Source: Mobilicoccus pelagius NBRC 104925 (lineage in GTDB: Bacteria > Actinomycetota > Actinomycetes > Actinomycetales > Dermatophilaceae). Taken from it: a stretch of DNA of 49,442 nt. The DNA lies in the NCBI RefSeq assembly GCF_000247995.1, contig NZ_BAFE01000093.1, forward strand, positions 1 through 49,442, given 5' to 3'. Made by a program: the position numbers and the translations under genes. This document shows, piece by piece, positions 7,910 through 16,624 of this stretch (the stretch's first letter is position 1; every line of letters starts with the position of its first letter). Below the pieces are notes generated by a model that saw only the letters and a program-made list of their open reading frames with translations, had not been told where the DNA came from and ran no database searches.

Positions 7910-9001
7910 TCACCAGAGGCGCTTGTACTCCGCTCCGGCCTTGGGGTTCTGCGGCCGCACCGACCACAGCGAGTTCTTCATGTGCTGATCGGGCACGTTG
8001 AAGTAGTCCTCGAGGACGAGGACGTCGCTGTTCGCGCGGAAGAACGCGTGCATCTTGCGGACGTAGAACGGGTTGTCGCCGTAGCCGTCGTAGGCGTGGG
8101 TGAGGCCCCACTCGGGGAACGCCAGCCCCTTGCGGCGCTTGCGGGCGAAGTCGGCGACGTCCTGGATGCCGACGGCGGCGCTCGGCCGCAGCGCGCGGCC
8201 CCACTCCCGCTCGGAGCGTGCCTTGAGGACGTCCCAGTCGTAGGTGTCGCAGCCGATGAGGTCGACGACGTCGTCACCCGGGTAGAGGCGGGTGAGGGAG
8301 TCGAGGCGGTTCTTCTGCCCCGGCAGGCGCGTGCCGCAGTTGATGTCGAAGTCGATGACCGCGCCGGGGAACTCCTTCTTGACGACTTTCGCGATGCGTC
8401 GGAACGCGGCCCGATACTCGGGGGCCTTGGCGTAGGTCGTGCGGAACGACATCCACGACCCGTTCGCCTCCCACCCGATGCGGACGACGACCTTGCCGCT
8501 CTTGTACTTCGTCCGGAGCTGGCGGGCGATCGTGCGGTACGTCCTGTCGTGGCGGCCGGCGGCCACGTCGCGCAGCTGGGCCGGCTTCGCGTTCTTCGGC
8601 AGCATCGGCATGCCGTAGACGAGGGTGCCCTTGAACCCGTTGAACGTCTCGATGTGCCAGGCGGAGTTCTCGAGTTCCTTCCACGTGCGCCACTCCGGGT
8701 AGGTGGGGGTGGCGTCCGAGGGGCGACCCCGCCACGTGCCCCAGCGGGTCGCGTTGCGGGCGTTCATGAACTCCCCCGTCCACGCGCCGCTGTGCCACGA
8801 CAGCCCCGACTTCGGAGTGCCGAGGTACTCGCGGGCCATGGTGCCGGGGCGACCCCGCCACATCCCGGTGGTTCCGGCGGGAGCCGCGGTGGAGGCGGCA
8901 GGAGTCGCGGTGGTGGCCGAGGCGGCGTCCACGACCGGCGCGAGGAGCGCGGCCGGGACGGCGAGCGCGGCAGCGAGGGCAGAGGCGACGAGGCTTCTCA
9001 C
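7910..9001 (-). CDS. secreted GH26-like glycoside hydrolase
   Basis: A 363-residue exported protein. The GTG at 9001 follows GAAAGGA at 9008-9014 and begins a Sec signal (VRSLVASALAAALAVPAALLAPVVDA). The mature protein has the GH26 signature GWEANG with a putative acid/base Glu178, YPGDDVVDLIGCDTYDW, and AFPEWG with a putative nucleophile Glu297, followed by DNPFYVRKM and a YF motif. GH26 enzymes cleave beta-mannan, mixed-linkage glucan or xylan; the substrate here is unknown. Unlike the paralog at 16625-17701 it has no lipobox, so it is probably released. Two further GH26-like domains occur in this window. Confidence 0.82.
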   Translation of the reverse strand: MRSLVASALAAALAVPAALLAPVVDAASATTATPAASTAAPAGTTGMWRGRPGTMAREYLGTPKSGLSWHSGAWTGEFMNARNATRWGTWRGRPSDATPTYPEWRTWKELENSAWHIETFNGFKGTLVYGMPMLPKNAKPAQLRDVAAGRHDRTYRTIARQLRTKYKSGKVVVRIGWEANGSWMSFRTTYAKAPEYRAAFRRIAKVVKKEFPGAVIDFDINCGTRLPGQKNRLDSLTRLYPGDDVVDLIGCDTYDWDVLKARSEREWGRALRPSAAVGIQDVADFARKRRKGLAFPEWGLTHAYDGYGDNPFYVRKMHAFFRANSDVLVLEDYFNVPDQHMKNSLWSVRPQNPKAGAEYKRLW

Positions 9002-9377
9002 GAGGTGTGTCCTTTCGAGGCGGATGCGGTGCGGCTGCCGGTCGGTACGTCCCCCTCGCGCCCCCCGACGCACCCGGTGTTCCCCTCCGACCGCCCCCGC
9101 GGCATGGGCGCACCGTATCCCCCGCTTCTCCGAGGACGGCGGGCGGGGATGCGTGCGTCCAGAACGGTCGTCCAGGTCGGGGGCCGAAATCGGTTGGGGA
9201 AGGACGTCTCCCACCCTCTCTCGTGAGGGACGTCACGAGTTGGGCGCCCGAAGAGTGACCACCTGTCGAGACGGCGACACCGTCACCGTGAGCACGTGCC
9301 CGTGTGACGAACGCCTGCCCCCGTGCGCGGGTCGGGCGTCGTACGGTCGGGAGAACTCCTCGACCCCCGGAGGCATC
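9002..9377. other. divergent promoter region
   Basis: A 376-bp spacer between the secreted GH26-like gene (minus) and the FAD/Fe-S dehydrogenase (plus). Ribosome-binding sites are clear at both ends (GAAAGGA near 9008-9014; GGAGG just before 9378). Promoters for both genes should lie here, but I cannot place them firmly. No gene is apparent. Confidence 0.4.
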
Positions 9378-12284
9378 GTGAGTCCGCTCCCCCTCATCTC
9401 CCGTCCGACCCGCCGCACCTCGCACGAGGTGCGGCATGGTGCCGATGCGTCCTCGTCGCGGCCGGACATGCCCGGTCTCCGCACGGATGCGGCGACGCGG
9501 GCCGCGTACGTGAGCGACGCGTCGATCTACCGTCGCGTGCCGGAGGGCGTCGTCGAGCCGCGGAGCGCGAGTGTCGTCGCCGACGCGGTGCGGTGGGCGC
9601 GGGCTCAGGGGCTGTCGGTGACGTCGCGTGGTGGCGGCACGTCCGTCGCGGGCAACGCGATCGGCACGGGCCTCGTCGTCGACACGAGCCGACACCTCAC
9701 GGGCATCGCGATCGATCCGGCCCGCCGCAGCGCGACCGTCGAGCCGGGGGTCGTGTGCGACGCCCTCCGCGTCGCCGCCGGCGAGCACGGCCTCACGTAC
9801 GGCCCCGACCCCTCGACGCACTCCCGCTGCACGATCGGCGGGATGGTCGGCAACAACGCGTGCGGGTCGCACTCGGTCGCGTGGGGCACGAGCGCGGAGA
9901 ACCTCGTCGCGCTACGGATGGTCCTCGCCGACGGACGCGAGGTCGAGGCGACCCGCGGCAGCTGCAGCGACCCGCGCATCGAGGCCGAACTGCGGGTACT
10001 GGTCGAGGAGAACGAGGAGCTCATCCGCCGCGAGCTCGGCCGGTTTCCCCGCCAGGTCTCGGGCTACGGACTCCACTACCTCCTCCCCGAGCACGGCTTC
10101 GACGTCGCCAAGGCCCTCGCGGGCAGCGAGGGCACGTGCGGGGTGTTCACGCAGCTCACCGTCGCACTCGTCGCGCCGCCCGCAGCGACGGTGCTCGTCG
10201 TCCTCGGGTACGAGGACGCGTTCCTCGCCGCCGCCGACGCGGCCCGGCTACGCCTGCCGGGGGTGACGACGATCGAGGGCATGGGGTCCGACCTCGTCGC
10301 AGCCCTGCGCACGCGTCCCGGGCAGGAGACCGCGGGCTCGACCCTGCCCGCCGGTGGCGCATGGCTCTACTGCGAGGTGGGCGGCGACACCCCCGAGGAG
10401 GCGGTCGCCCGCGCCGAGGACCTCGTCGCCGCCGCGACCGTGGCCGGGCCGGACAGCCTCCGCGTCGTCACCGACCGCGCCGAGACCCGCACGCTGTGGG
10501 GCATCCGCGAGGCCGCCGCCGGCATCGCGACCCGCCGTGCGGACGGCGGCGAGGCGTGGCCCGGCTGGGAGGACTCCGCCGTCCCCGCCGAGCACCTCGC
10601 CGACTACCTCCGCGACCTGTACGCGCTCATGGCGCGGCTCGGCCTCACGGGCATCCCGTTCGGTCACTTCGGCGAGGGCTGCATCCACGTCCGCATCGAC
10701 TTCGAGCTCGGCACGGAGGCCGGGGTCGCGCGGTACCGGGAGTTCATCGAGGCCGCGGCCGACCTCGTCGCGACGTACGGCGGGTCGGTCTCCGGCGAGC
10801 ACGGTGACGGACGCGCCCGCTCGGAGCTCCTCTCGCGGATGTACTCCCCCGAGATGCTCGCCCTGTTCGCGCGGTTCAAGGCGATCTTCGACCCGGAGAA
10901 CGCCCTCAACCCCGGTGTCCTCGTCGACCCCGAGCCCATCGACGCGGGCGTGCGGCCGGGGCCGGGGATCCGCACGAACGTCGTCATCCCCGTCCACGCG
11001 CTCAGCAGGGACGGCGGTGACGTCGCCTCCGCCGTCAACCGGTGCGTCGGCGTCGGCGCCTGCCGCTCCGACGCGGGAGCGATGTGCCCGAGCTACCACG
11101 CCACCCGCGACGAGGTGCACACGACGCGGGGTCGGGCGCGTGTGCTCGCCGAGATGCTCCGGGGCGAGTTCCTCGACGACGGGTGGCGCAGCGAGGCCGC
11201 CCGGGAGGCCCTCGACCTGTGCCTGTCGTGCAAGGCGTGTGCGACGGAGTGCCCCGTCAACGTCGACATGGCGACGTACAAGGCGGAGTTCCTCCACGAG
11301 CACTACCGCGGCCGGATACGGCCCCTCGCGCACTACTCGATGGGATGGCTGCCGCTCGCGGCAGCAGCGGTGACGTCGCTCCGCCTCGGCGGGCTCGTCA
11401 ATCGGATCACGTCGATCCGCCCCCTCGAGGTCGCGGTGATGAAGGCCGCCGGGGTCGAGTCGCGCCGCCGCATGATCTCCTTCGCCGAGCAGTTGCCGTT
11501 CACCGGGTGGTTCGCCGAGCGCCGACGCCGTGGTGAGGCGCCCCAGCGCCCGGCCGACGCCGCGCGGGAGACCCTCGTCCTCTGGCCCGACACGTTCACC
11601 AACCACCTCTCCCCCCACGTCGGCGTGGCGGCGGTGGAGGTGCTCGAGGCCCTCGGATACGACGTCGTCGTGCCGGACGGGCGGGTGTGCTGCGGCCTCA
11701 CGTGGCACTCGACGGGGCAGCTCGACGTCACGAAGGCCGTCCTGCGGCACACCCTCGACGTCCTCGAGCCGCACCTCGCTGCCGGGCGCCGCGTCGTCGG
11801 CCTCGAACCGTCGTGCACGGTGATGCTCACCGAGGCCCACGAGCTGCTCCCCGACGACCCGCGTGCGGAGCAGCTCGCCGAGCTCGTCGCGACGCTCGCC
11901 GAGGTTGTCGCCCCGCACGCTGCCGACGCGGGGAGCCGCTGGCCGTTCGCGCGCCTCGACGCCGCGGCCGTCGCGCAGGTCCACTGCCACCTCAAGGCGA
12001 AGGGGAGCTACGACCCGGACCGGGTCGTCCTCCGCCGACTCGGGGTCGACCTCGACGAGGTCGGCGGCGGTTGCTGCGGTCTCGCCGGCAACTTCGGGTT
12101 CGAACCCGGTCACTACGAGGTGTCGACGGCGTGCGCCGAGCGGGAGCTGTTCCCCAAGGTCGGCTGCTGCGAGGACGACGACCTCGTCCTCGCAGACGGG
12201 TTCTCCTGCCGCACCCAGATCGAACAGGGCACCGGCCGGTCGGGACTCCACCTCGCCGAGGTGCTGAGGCGCGCACTGCGCTGA
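9378..12284 (+). CDS. fused FAD / Fe-S D-2-hydroxyacid dehydrogenase (YdiJ/GlcD-GlcF type)
   Basis: A 968-residue fusion. The N-terminal FAD-binding domain of the GlcD/VAO type has RGGGTSVAGN at residues 84-93 and GGMVGNNACGSHS. It is followed by the FAD-oxidase C-terminal cap (FGHFGEGCIHVRIDF, SGEHGDG). A two-cluster ferredoxin region follows, with a first Cys set starting near C556 and a CxxCxxCxxxC set starting at C615. Two CCG domains follow (CCG at about 771 and 899), as in GlcF. The family oxidises D-lactate, glycolate or D-2-hydroxyglutarate and passes electrons to quinone or an acceptor protein. The GTG at 9378 has GGAGG seven bases upstream. The gene is intact and stands alone. Confidence 0.92.
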   Translation: MSPLPLISRPTRRTSHEVRHGADASSSRPDMPGLRTDAATRAAYVSDASIYRRVPEGVVEPRSASVVADAVRWARAQGLSVTSRGGGTSVAGNAIGTGLVVDTSRHLTGIAIDPARRSATVEPGVVCDALRVAAGEHGLTYGPDPSTHSRCTIGGMVGNNACGSHSVAWGTSAENLVALRMVLADGREVEATRGSCSDPRIEAELRVLVEENEELIRRELGRFPRQVSGYGLHYLLPEHGFDVAKALAGSEGTCGVFTQLTVALVAPPAATVLVVLGYEDAFLAAADAARLRLPGVTTIEGMGSDLVAALRTRPGQETAGSTLPAGGAWLYCEVGGDTPEEAVARAEDLVAAATVAGPDSLRVVTDRAETRTLWGIREAAAGIATRRADGGEAWPGWEDSAVPAEHLADYLRDLYALMARLGLTGIPFGHFGEGCIHVRIDFELGTEAGVARYREFIEAAADLVATYGGSVSGEHGDGRARSELLSRMYSPEMLALFARFKAIFDPENALNPGVLVDPEPIDAGVRPGPGIRTNVVIPVHALSRDGGDVASAVNRCVGVGACRSDAGAMCPSYHATRDEVHTTRGRARVLAEMLRGEFLDDGWRSEAAREALDLCLSCKACATECPVNVDMATYKAEFLHEHYRGRIRPLAHYSMGWLPLAAAAVTSLRLGGLVNRITSIRPLEVAVMKAAGVESRRRMISFAEQLPFTGWFAERRRRGEAPQRPADAARETLVLWPDTFTNHLSPHVGVAAVEVLEALGYDVVVPDGRVCCGLTWHSTGQLDVTKAVLRHTLDVLEPHLAAGRRVVGLEPSCTVMLTEAHELLPDDPRAEQLAELVATLAEVVAPHAADAGSRWPFARLDAAAVAQVHCHLKAKGSYDPDRVVLRRLGVDLDEVGGGCCGLAGNFGFEPGHYEVSTACAERELFPKVGCCEDDDLVLADGFSCRTQIEQGTGRSGLHLAEVLRRALR

Positions 12285-12611
12285 CGACCGAGCGGCCGGG
12301 AACTCCCCCGACCACGCACCCTCCTCGACCACACGTCCCCGGGGAGCGCGGCGCACCGCGCACCCCCGGGCGTGGGAGGCATGACCCCGGCATCCCGCAA
12401 GCGGGACGTCGCAGCCCACACCGCGGAGAGTGCGAGCTCCGAGAGGGGCCGGATCCCGCGACCCGGCGGAGCAGGTCACGCCCCCTGTTGTACGCCCGTC
12501 CAGAACACGCGACCAACTCGGCGGCGGGGCGCTCGCATGCAACACCCGGGATCGGCTGGGAGAACGACGGACCCGCAGGTCAGAGGCGCTGCAACTGAGG
12601 CGTCGAGATCC
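12285..12611. other. convergent intergenic region, no clear gene
   Basis: 327 bp between the dehydrogenase (plus) and the lipoprotein (minus). A short inverted repeat TCCCGC-AA-GCGGGA near 12393-12406 may contribute to termination. A plus-strand ATG at 12381 follows GGGAGG, but the reading frame has Arg/Pro/Gly-rich chance-like composition, so I do not call a gene. Confidence 0.4.
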
Positions 12612-13280
12612 TCAGGACCGGGTGGGCGACCACGTGATGACGGCGCCGCCCCCGGTGCCGACGATCGACCCGCGACAGCCGTGACCGGTGAACGCGAGCA
12701 CGCCCGCCGTGTCGCTCACGACCCGGTATCCCGCCCCCGAGAGGGCGGACCGGTAGTAGGAGAAGACCTCCGCCTCGGCCGGCTCGGAGAGGACGACGGA
12801 CCCGCCGCCACCCTCGAAGGCGCTCGTGCCCTCGATCTTCGCCCCGCCGGGGAACGCGAGACCCGCCGGGACGTCCTGGATCGTGCGTCCGTCGACCTGG
12901 ACGACCCCACCCTGCGGGGCGGTCGACGCGGTCGACGACGCGGACGAGGCCGACGTGGTCGACTCGTCGGGGGTGGCCGACGTCGTGACCGGGGACGACG
13001 TCCCGGAGGTCGCCGTGTCGTCGGTGGGCGACTCGCTCGGGCCATCCGTCGAGGTGCCCTCGCCGGACGACTCGCTCGGCGACGCGCTGTCCTCGGGGCT
13101 CTCGCTCGCAGTGAGGAGGTCGGTGCCGGTGGGGGTGGGGACCGACGGCGAGGGGGCGGCGGTGCCCGCCGACCCACTGCCCTTGACGAAGTCGACGAAC
13201 CCGCCCTCCCCACACGCCCCGAGAGCGGGGACGAGTGCCGCGGCGAGCGCGAACGTGGCCAGACGGCGGGTGGGGGTCAT
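12612..13280 (-). CDS. lipoprotein of unknown function
   Basis: A 222-residue exported lipoprotein. Its N-terminus MTPTRRLATFALAAALVPAL leads to the lipobox ALGAC with lipidated Cys23. Residues 30-125 are a Ser/Thr/Pro/Asp-rich linker. The C-terminal 95 residues form a compact domain containing GRTIQDVPAGLAFPGGAKIEG, SVVLSEPAEAEVFSYYRSAL and GAGYRVVS. This domain resembles small actinobacterial lipoprotein domains that I cannot name. The ATG at 13280 follows AGGAGG on the coding strand. It is divergent from the HTH protein at 13428. Confidence 0.8.
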   Translation of the reverse strand: MTPTRRLATFALAAALVPALGACGEGGFVDFVKGSGSAGTAAPSPSVPTPTGTDLLTASESPEDSASPSESSGEGTSTDGPSESPTDDTATSGTSSPVTTSATPDESTTSASSASSTASTAPQGGVVQVDGRTIQDVPAGLAFPGGAKIEGTSAFEGGGGSVVLSEPAEAEVFSYYRSALSGAGYRVVSDTAGVLAFTGHGCRGSIVGTGGGAVITWSPTRS

Positions 13281-13305
13281 GGGTCCTCCTCGACAGACGT
13301 GTGGA

Positions 13306-13344
13306 CACCACTGTGCCGCCCGGGCCGTCCCACGGCCAGTGGTG
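13306..13344. promoter_or_regulatory. inverted repeat in a divergent promoter region
   Basis: CACCACTG (13306-13313) and CAGTGGTG (13337-13344) are perfect 8-bp inverted arms 23 bp apart. They lie between the lipoprotein start and the HTH-protein start. A TAGGTT that could be a -10 element for the rightward gene follows near 13363-13368. The arms could be an operator, possibly for the neighbouring HTH protein; this is inference. Confidence 0.35.
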
Positions 13345-13427
13345 GCGTGTGGGCACACGCGGGTAGGTTGCGCCCGGGTGGGCCGACGACGCAGACCGCG
13401 GATCCTCCCGACGACGAGCGACCGGGG

Positions 13428-14504
13428 GTGGACGTGGACGGACCGAGGACGCAGCGGCGGCGCCCCTGGTCGTCCGGCGACCAGCGTCGACTCCTCGCCG
13501 GGCTGCGGGCCGGGGTGCCGCCGACGCGCCTCGGCCGTGAGCTCGACCGGGACGCGGAGGACGTCCGACACCGCCTCCTGAGCCTCCTCGGCGACCCACC
13601 CGGTCCCGCGCCGACCGATCCCGGCGCCGATCTCGACCTCCTGTGGCTACGCATACGCGCCGGGTCCGTCCTCCCCACCCCCACGGCCGGCGACGACGTC
13701 GTCGCCGCCTGGGAGGACGCGACCGGCGTGCGACTGTCGACCGCACAACGCGCCGACCTCCTCGCCGAGGACACCGTCTCCCGGCTCCTTCGCGCCGGCC
13801 GCCACGTGGTGCGATCCCGAGCGGCCGCCGTGGTCGCCGCGACGGGGATGCTCGACCTCGGCGACTGGGCCGCCGCCGTCGACCCCGACGATCCCCCATC
13901 GGCCGCGCCCACCCCGCCGTCCACCCCCGGGGAGGGTGGGCGCACCGACGTCGACGTCACGGACGTCACGCGTGACCTCGACGAGGTGGACCGTACCGGC
14001 GAGGCAGACGGAGCGTTTGACGCCCTCCCCGCCACCGACACCCGGCCCGACCCGTCGTCGACACCTCCGCCGGGAGCTGCGGCGACCCCGCCGGCCCCCG
14101 AGCTGCGGGCCGTCCTCGACGCGGCGGTGGAGGACGTCGTCCCCGACCTCCCCCGTGCCGCCCTCCGCGCCCACCTGGGCCTCCCGACGGGCCCACGGGA
14201 CACGTCGCCCACGCTGCCGGTCGCCGCCGAGCGGCGCGAGCGTGTCCAGGGCGTCCTCGAGGTGCTCCGCGCCGCCTCCTTGCCCGGCAGTCCCGCCGCA
14301 ACGCTCCGCGACCGGCTCGTCGACGACGCCGCGGTGAGCGCTCTCGCCCGTGAGTTCCGGCTCGGCGTCCCCGCCGCGACGACGCTCGGGCTCCTCGGCG
14401 GCCGACAGGAGGCCGACGCCCTGCGGGTCGCCGGGCAGGCCCTCACCCGGTGGCACCGGCCCCCGAACCTCGGCCGCGGGGTCGTCGTCCACGTCCGCGA
14501 CTGA
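13428..14504 (+). CDS. uncharacterised protein with N-terminal HTH-like segment
   Basis: A 358-residue protein with start GTG at 13428 (13434 is an in-frame alternative). Residues 10-50 read RRRPWSSGDQRRLLAGLRAG, then a PPTRLGRELDRD turn and RHRLLSLLG. This resembles a SANT/Myb-like or sigma-region-4-like helix-turn-helix. A second helical region (WEDATGVRLSTAQRADLLAED) is followed by a Pro/Thr/Asp-rich linker at about 150-225. A C-terminal helical domain has alternating Arg/Leu-rich helices and ends TLGLLGGRQEADALRVAGQAL. There is no signal or membrane segment. The function is unknown; a DNA-binding role is inferred only from the N-terminal segment. Confidence 0.7.
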   Translation: MDVDGPRTQRRRPWSSGDQRRLLAGLRAGVPPTRLGRELDRDAEDVRHRLLSLLGDPPGPAPTDPGADLDLLWLRIRAGSVLPTPTAGDDVVAAWEDATGVRLSTAQRADLLAEDTVSRLLRAGRHVVRSRAAAVVAATGMLDLGDWAAAVDPDDPPSAAPTPPSTPGEGGRTDVDVTDVTRDLDEVDRTGEADGAFDALPATDTRPDPSSTPPPGAAATPPAPELRAVLDAAVEDVVPDLPRAALRAHLGLPTGPRDTSPTLPVAAERRERVQGVLEVLRAASLPGSPAATLRDRLVDDAAVSALAREFRLGVPAATTLGLLGGRQEADALRVAGQALTRWHRPPNLGRGVVVHVRD

Positions 14505-14668
14505 GGGGGCCGCCCACGTACCTCCGCCGACGATGGACGACGCGTGGCCCGCCCGATCCCGGCATCTTGCACAGGAATTGACCTTCTCGAAACTCAGGCC
14601 TGTGACTCCGTGGCCGATGATGTGCGAGAACTCCGGGCCCCGCCCGGGCCCGCAGTCGGAGGTGTCTC

Positions 14669-15583
14669 ATGGCGATGGACCGCCCTCGTCGGACCGAGGG
14701 CGGTCGCGCCACGCGCCCCCTCGGCCCCGTGACGTTCGACGCGCGTGAACTCGATCTCGTCGAGTGGATCCACCACTACGTCCTCGTCCGCGACGCCTGC
14801 CTCGCCCCCGCCCACCTCGTCCACGAGAAGCTCCAGCGTCTCGGCGCCGCCGACGGCCGCCTCGTCGCCCACCTCTCGAGCGTGCGGCACCAGATCCGCG
14901 ACACCGGCATCCTCCTGCCCTGTGAACGCCGCCGCCTCGTCCTCCTCGACGTCCTCGCCGCCCTCCCCGCGTCCGCCGAGGACGACGTGCCGTGGTCGCG
15001 CGACCCCGTCGACCTCGTCGGTGAGGCCGCCGCCCCCATCGGGTACGGACCGGCCGACGTCCGCCGCCTCGCCCGCACCCTCGCGATGGCACGGGCCGCA
15101 CTTCCTCCCGTCGACGTGCCCCCGTCGACGCCCCAGGCACTCGCCCAGACTCTCCGCGGTGTCATCGGCGTCACCCCCGGCGCGGCCACGGCCCAGGCCG
15201 TCCTCCTCCTCGAGGACCGACTGCCGAGCCCGTGGACGGCCTCCGCCTGCGGCATGGTCCTCCTCGACCCGGCCCCCGTCGGACACGGCGCCCTCTTCGG
15301 CACCCTCGTCGCCCGCGCCGATCTCGCCGCGTTCGTCGAGGACCTCGCGACCCTCCGCGTCGCCGCCGACCTCAGCGCGACGGCCGGCCGGTACGCCCAG
15401 GTCCTCCTCCCCGAGCTCGCCGCCGACCTGCGCGCCGTGGGTCGTCCCGGCCGCCCGGGCGACGTGCCGCATCTCGCCGCCTCCCTCGTCGACCGCACCG
15501 CCGCGCTCCTCCCGCGCGGGTTCCGGTGCTACGACCGCACGACCCACCGGCGCCGCACCCCGCGGATCCTGCTCGACGGCTGA
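14669..15583 (+). CDS. uncharacterised helical protein
   Basis: A 304-residue protein that I cannot assign. The ATG at 14669 follows GGAGG at 14658-14662. The N-terminal half contains DLVEWIHHYVLVRDACLAPA and HLSSVRHQIRDTGILLPCERR; a later segment reads PSPWTASACGMVLLDPAPVGHG, and the C-terminus is basic (RCYDRTTHRRRTPRILLDG). It is predicted soluble, with no export signal. It follows the HTH protein in the same direction with a 164-bp gap that carries a TTGACC word near 14578 and could hold its own promoter. It is part of the uncharacterised 12.6-27 kb block. Confidence 0.72.
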   Translation: MAMDRPRRTEGGRATRPLGPVTFDARELDLVEWIHHYVLVRDACLAPAHLVHEKLQRLGAADGRLVAHLSSVRHQIRDTGILLPCERRRLVLLDVLAALPASAEDDVPWSRDPVDLVGEAAAPIGYGPADVRRLARTLAMARAALPPVDVPPSTPQALAQTLRGVIGVTPGAATAQAVLLLEDRLPSPWTASACGMVLLDPAPVGHGALFGTLVARADLAAFVEDLATLRVAADLSATAGRYAQVLLPELAADLRAVGRPGRPGDVPHLAASLVDRTAALLPRGFRCYDRTTHRRRTPRILLDG

Positions 15584-15749
15584 CCCCACGTCCGCCCGGA
15601 CCCGCAAAGCGCGGCTGGGGGGCGCGGACCGGATCGCAGAGGCCCGAGCAGCGCGAACGGGGACGAGTTCCTCGGCCGCACAGGCGATCCGCACGAGATC
15701 CGCCCCCCGGACTCCGATCCCGGCCGCAGCGGCCCAGGGGCGGGTCGAC

Positions 15750-16247
15750 GTGCCCGCACGCCGTACGGGGACGTGCCGACGAACGTCGGCGTGCGCGCCC
15801 CTGGTGCCGGCGTGCGGCACCCCGCCCATCCGGCCGAGAGAAGGACCCGGCCGTGCCCACCCCCTGCCCACCTCCACCGCTGCGCCGGCCGTCGCCCCCA
15901 CTCGGCGGCAGACGTCGAGCGGAGTCACCTCGGCGTGGGCCGCCCTGGTGCGGCGGTACGCCGATTCCCTCGGCGTCGACCTCGCGCCGTCACCGGTAGT
16001 CCTGCCGAGCGGCGCCTGCATCATGGTCGACGGCGCCGACCCGGCCGGCACGGTCTTCGTCGAGGCGCACGCCGTCGCCGGCCCCCTCGGGCGCCTCGAT
16101 GTCGTGCGTCTCGTCCAGGACGTCTTCGAGCTCGCGCTGTTGCGGCACGCCCATCCCGCCTCGCGGACCGTCGTCCTCGTGGCGGGCACCGGCGCCCGCG
16201 ACGACCTCGCCGCACACGTCGCGCGCACCCGGCGGCGGACCTCGTGA
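15750..16247 (+). CDS. hypothetical protein, start uncertain
   Basis: The last 105 or so codons before the TGA at 16245-16247 have strongly GC-rich third positions and protein-like composition: WAALVRRYADSLGVDLAPSP, then VFVEAHAVAGPLGRLDVVRLVQDVFELALLRH. A real gene therefore ends here. The start is unclear: in-frame GTG codons lie at 15750 and 15804 in a low-complexity stretch. The best ribosome-binding site (GAGAAGGA, 15839-15846) precedes a GTG at 15853 in another frame. A frameshift near 15900, or a start in the low-complexity part, would explain this. No known domain is recognised. Confidence 0.5.
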   Translation: MPARRTGTCRRTSACAPLVPACGTPPIRPREGPGRAHPLPTSTAAPAVAPTRRQTSSGVTSAWAALVRRYADSLGVDLAPSPVVLPSGACIMVDGADPAGTVFVEAHAVAGPLGRLDVVRLVQDVFELALLRHAHPASRTVVLVAGTGARDDLAAHVARTRRRTS

Positions 16248-16302
16248 AGGCGCCGTCCCGCCCTGACGGGCGGGCATCTGCGGATCGACCCCGGACACGG
16301 AT

Positions 16303-16332
16303 CGGCCCGGCGTCCTCCTGGACGCCGGGCCG
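16303..16332 (+). terminator. strong hairpin terminator
   Basis: A perfect 13-bp stem CGGCCCGGCGTCC / GGACGCCGGGCCG with a TCCT loop, 56 bp after the stop at 16247. It is followed by CTCGCGCTTCTCC with only a weak pyrimidine tract. This fits a GC-rich intrinsic terminator for the 15.7-16.2 kb gene. Confidence 0.7.
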
Positions 16333-16624
16333 CTCGCGCTTCTCCGCGCGCTTCGCAACGACGGGGACGGGCCGAGGCCCGCCTCCGGTGCGGCTCTCCA
16401 CCCCGGGTGTGTCATTCGTGTCATCGGTGGGGCCTCCGACGCCGTTACGTCTCCTGAGGAAGTTTCCTGCACCGATGCCGATCCGTGATCTCCCCCGCCC
16501 GGGGACCCCGTCGGCGGCGGCGGTCGACGCCCCCTGTCGTGCCCCGCGGCGCCTCGTCGGGAGGTGGGCCGTGGGCCCCCATCCACTACCATGAGGGAGC
16601 GTCACTGTCACAGGGGGAGAGATC
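16333..16624 (+). promoter_or_regulatory. leader region of the GH26-like lipoprotein gene
   Basis: About 290 bp without a gene. It includes a comparatively A/T-rich stretch (TGTGTCATTCGTGTCATCGG near 16410; GAGGAAGTTTCCTGC near 16456, itself a short inverted repeat GGAA/TTCC). The ribosome-binding site GGGGGAGA ends just before ATG 16625. I compared it with c-di-AMP and c-di-GMP riboswitch consensus words and saw no match. Promoter elements are probably here but not resolved. Confidence 0.35.

Noticed and set aside
12066-12110. tRNA-like word GGGTTCGAACCCG
   Set aside because: It lies inside the second CCG domain of the dehydrogenase and no cloverleaf can be drawn.
10248-12545. A 765-residue minus-strand open frame opposite the FAD/Fe-S dehydrogenase
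   Set aside because: It is an antisense shadow of a gene with a full set of cofactor motifs and has no homology.
12381-12611. Small plus-strand gene after the FAD/Fe-S dehydrogenase
   Set aside because: Arg/Pro/Gly-rich composition, no homology, and it runs into the antisense lipoprotein gene.
16333-16624. c-di-AMP or c-di-GMP riboswitch before the GH26-like lipoprotein
   Set aside because: The conserved core words of either class are absent.
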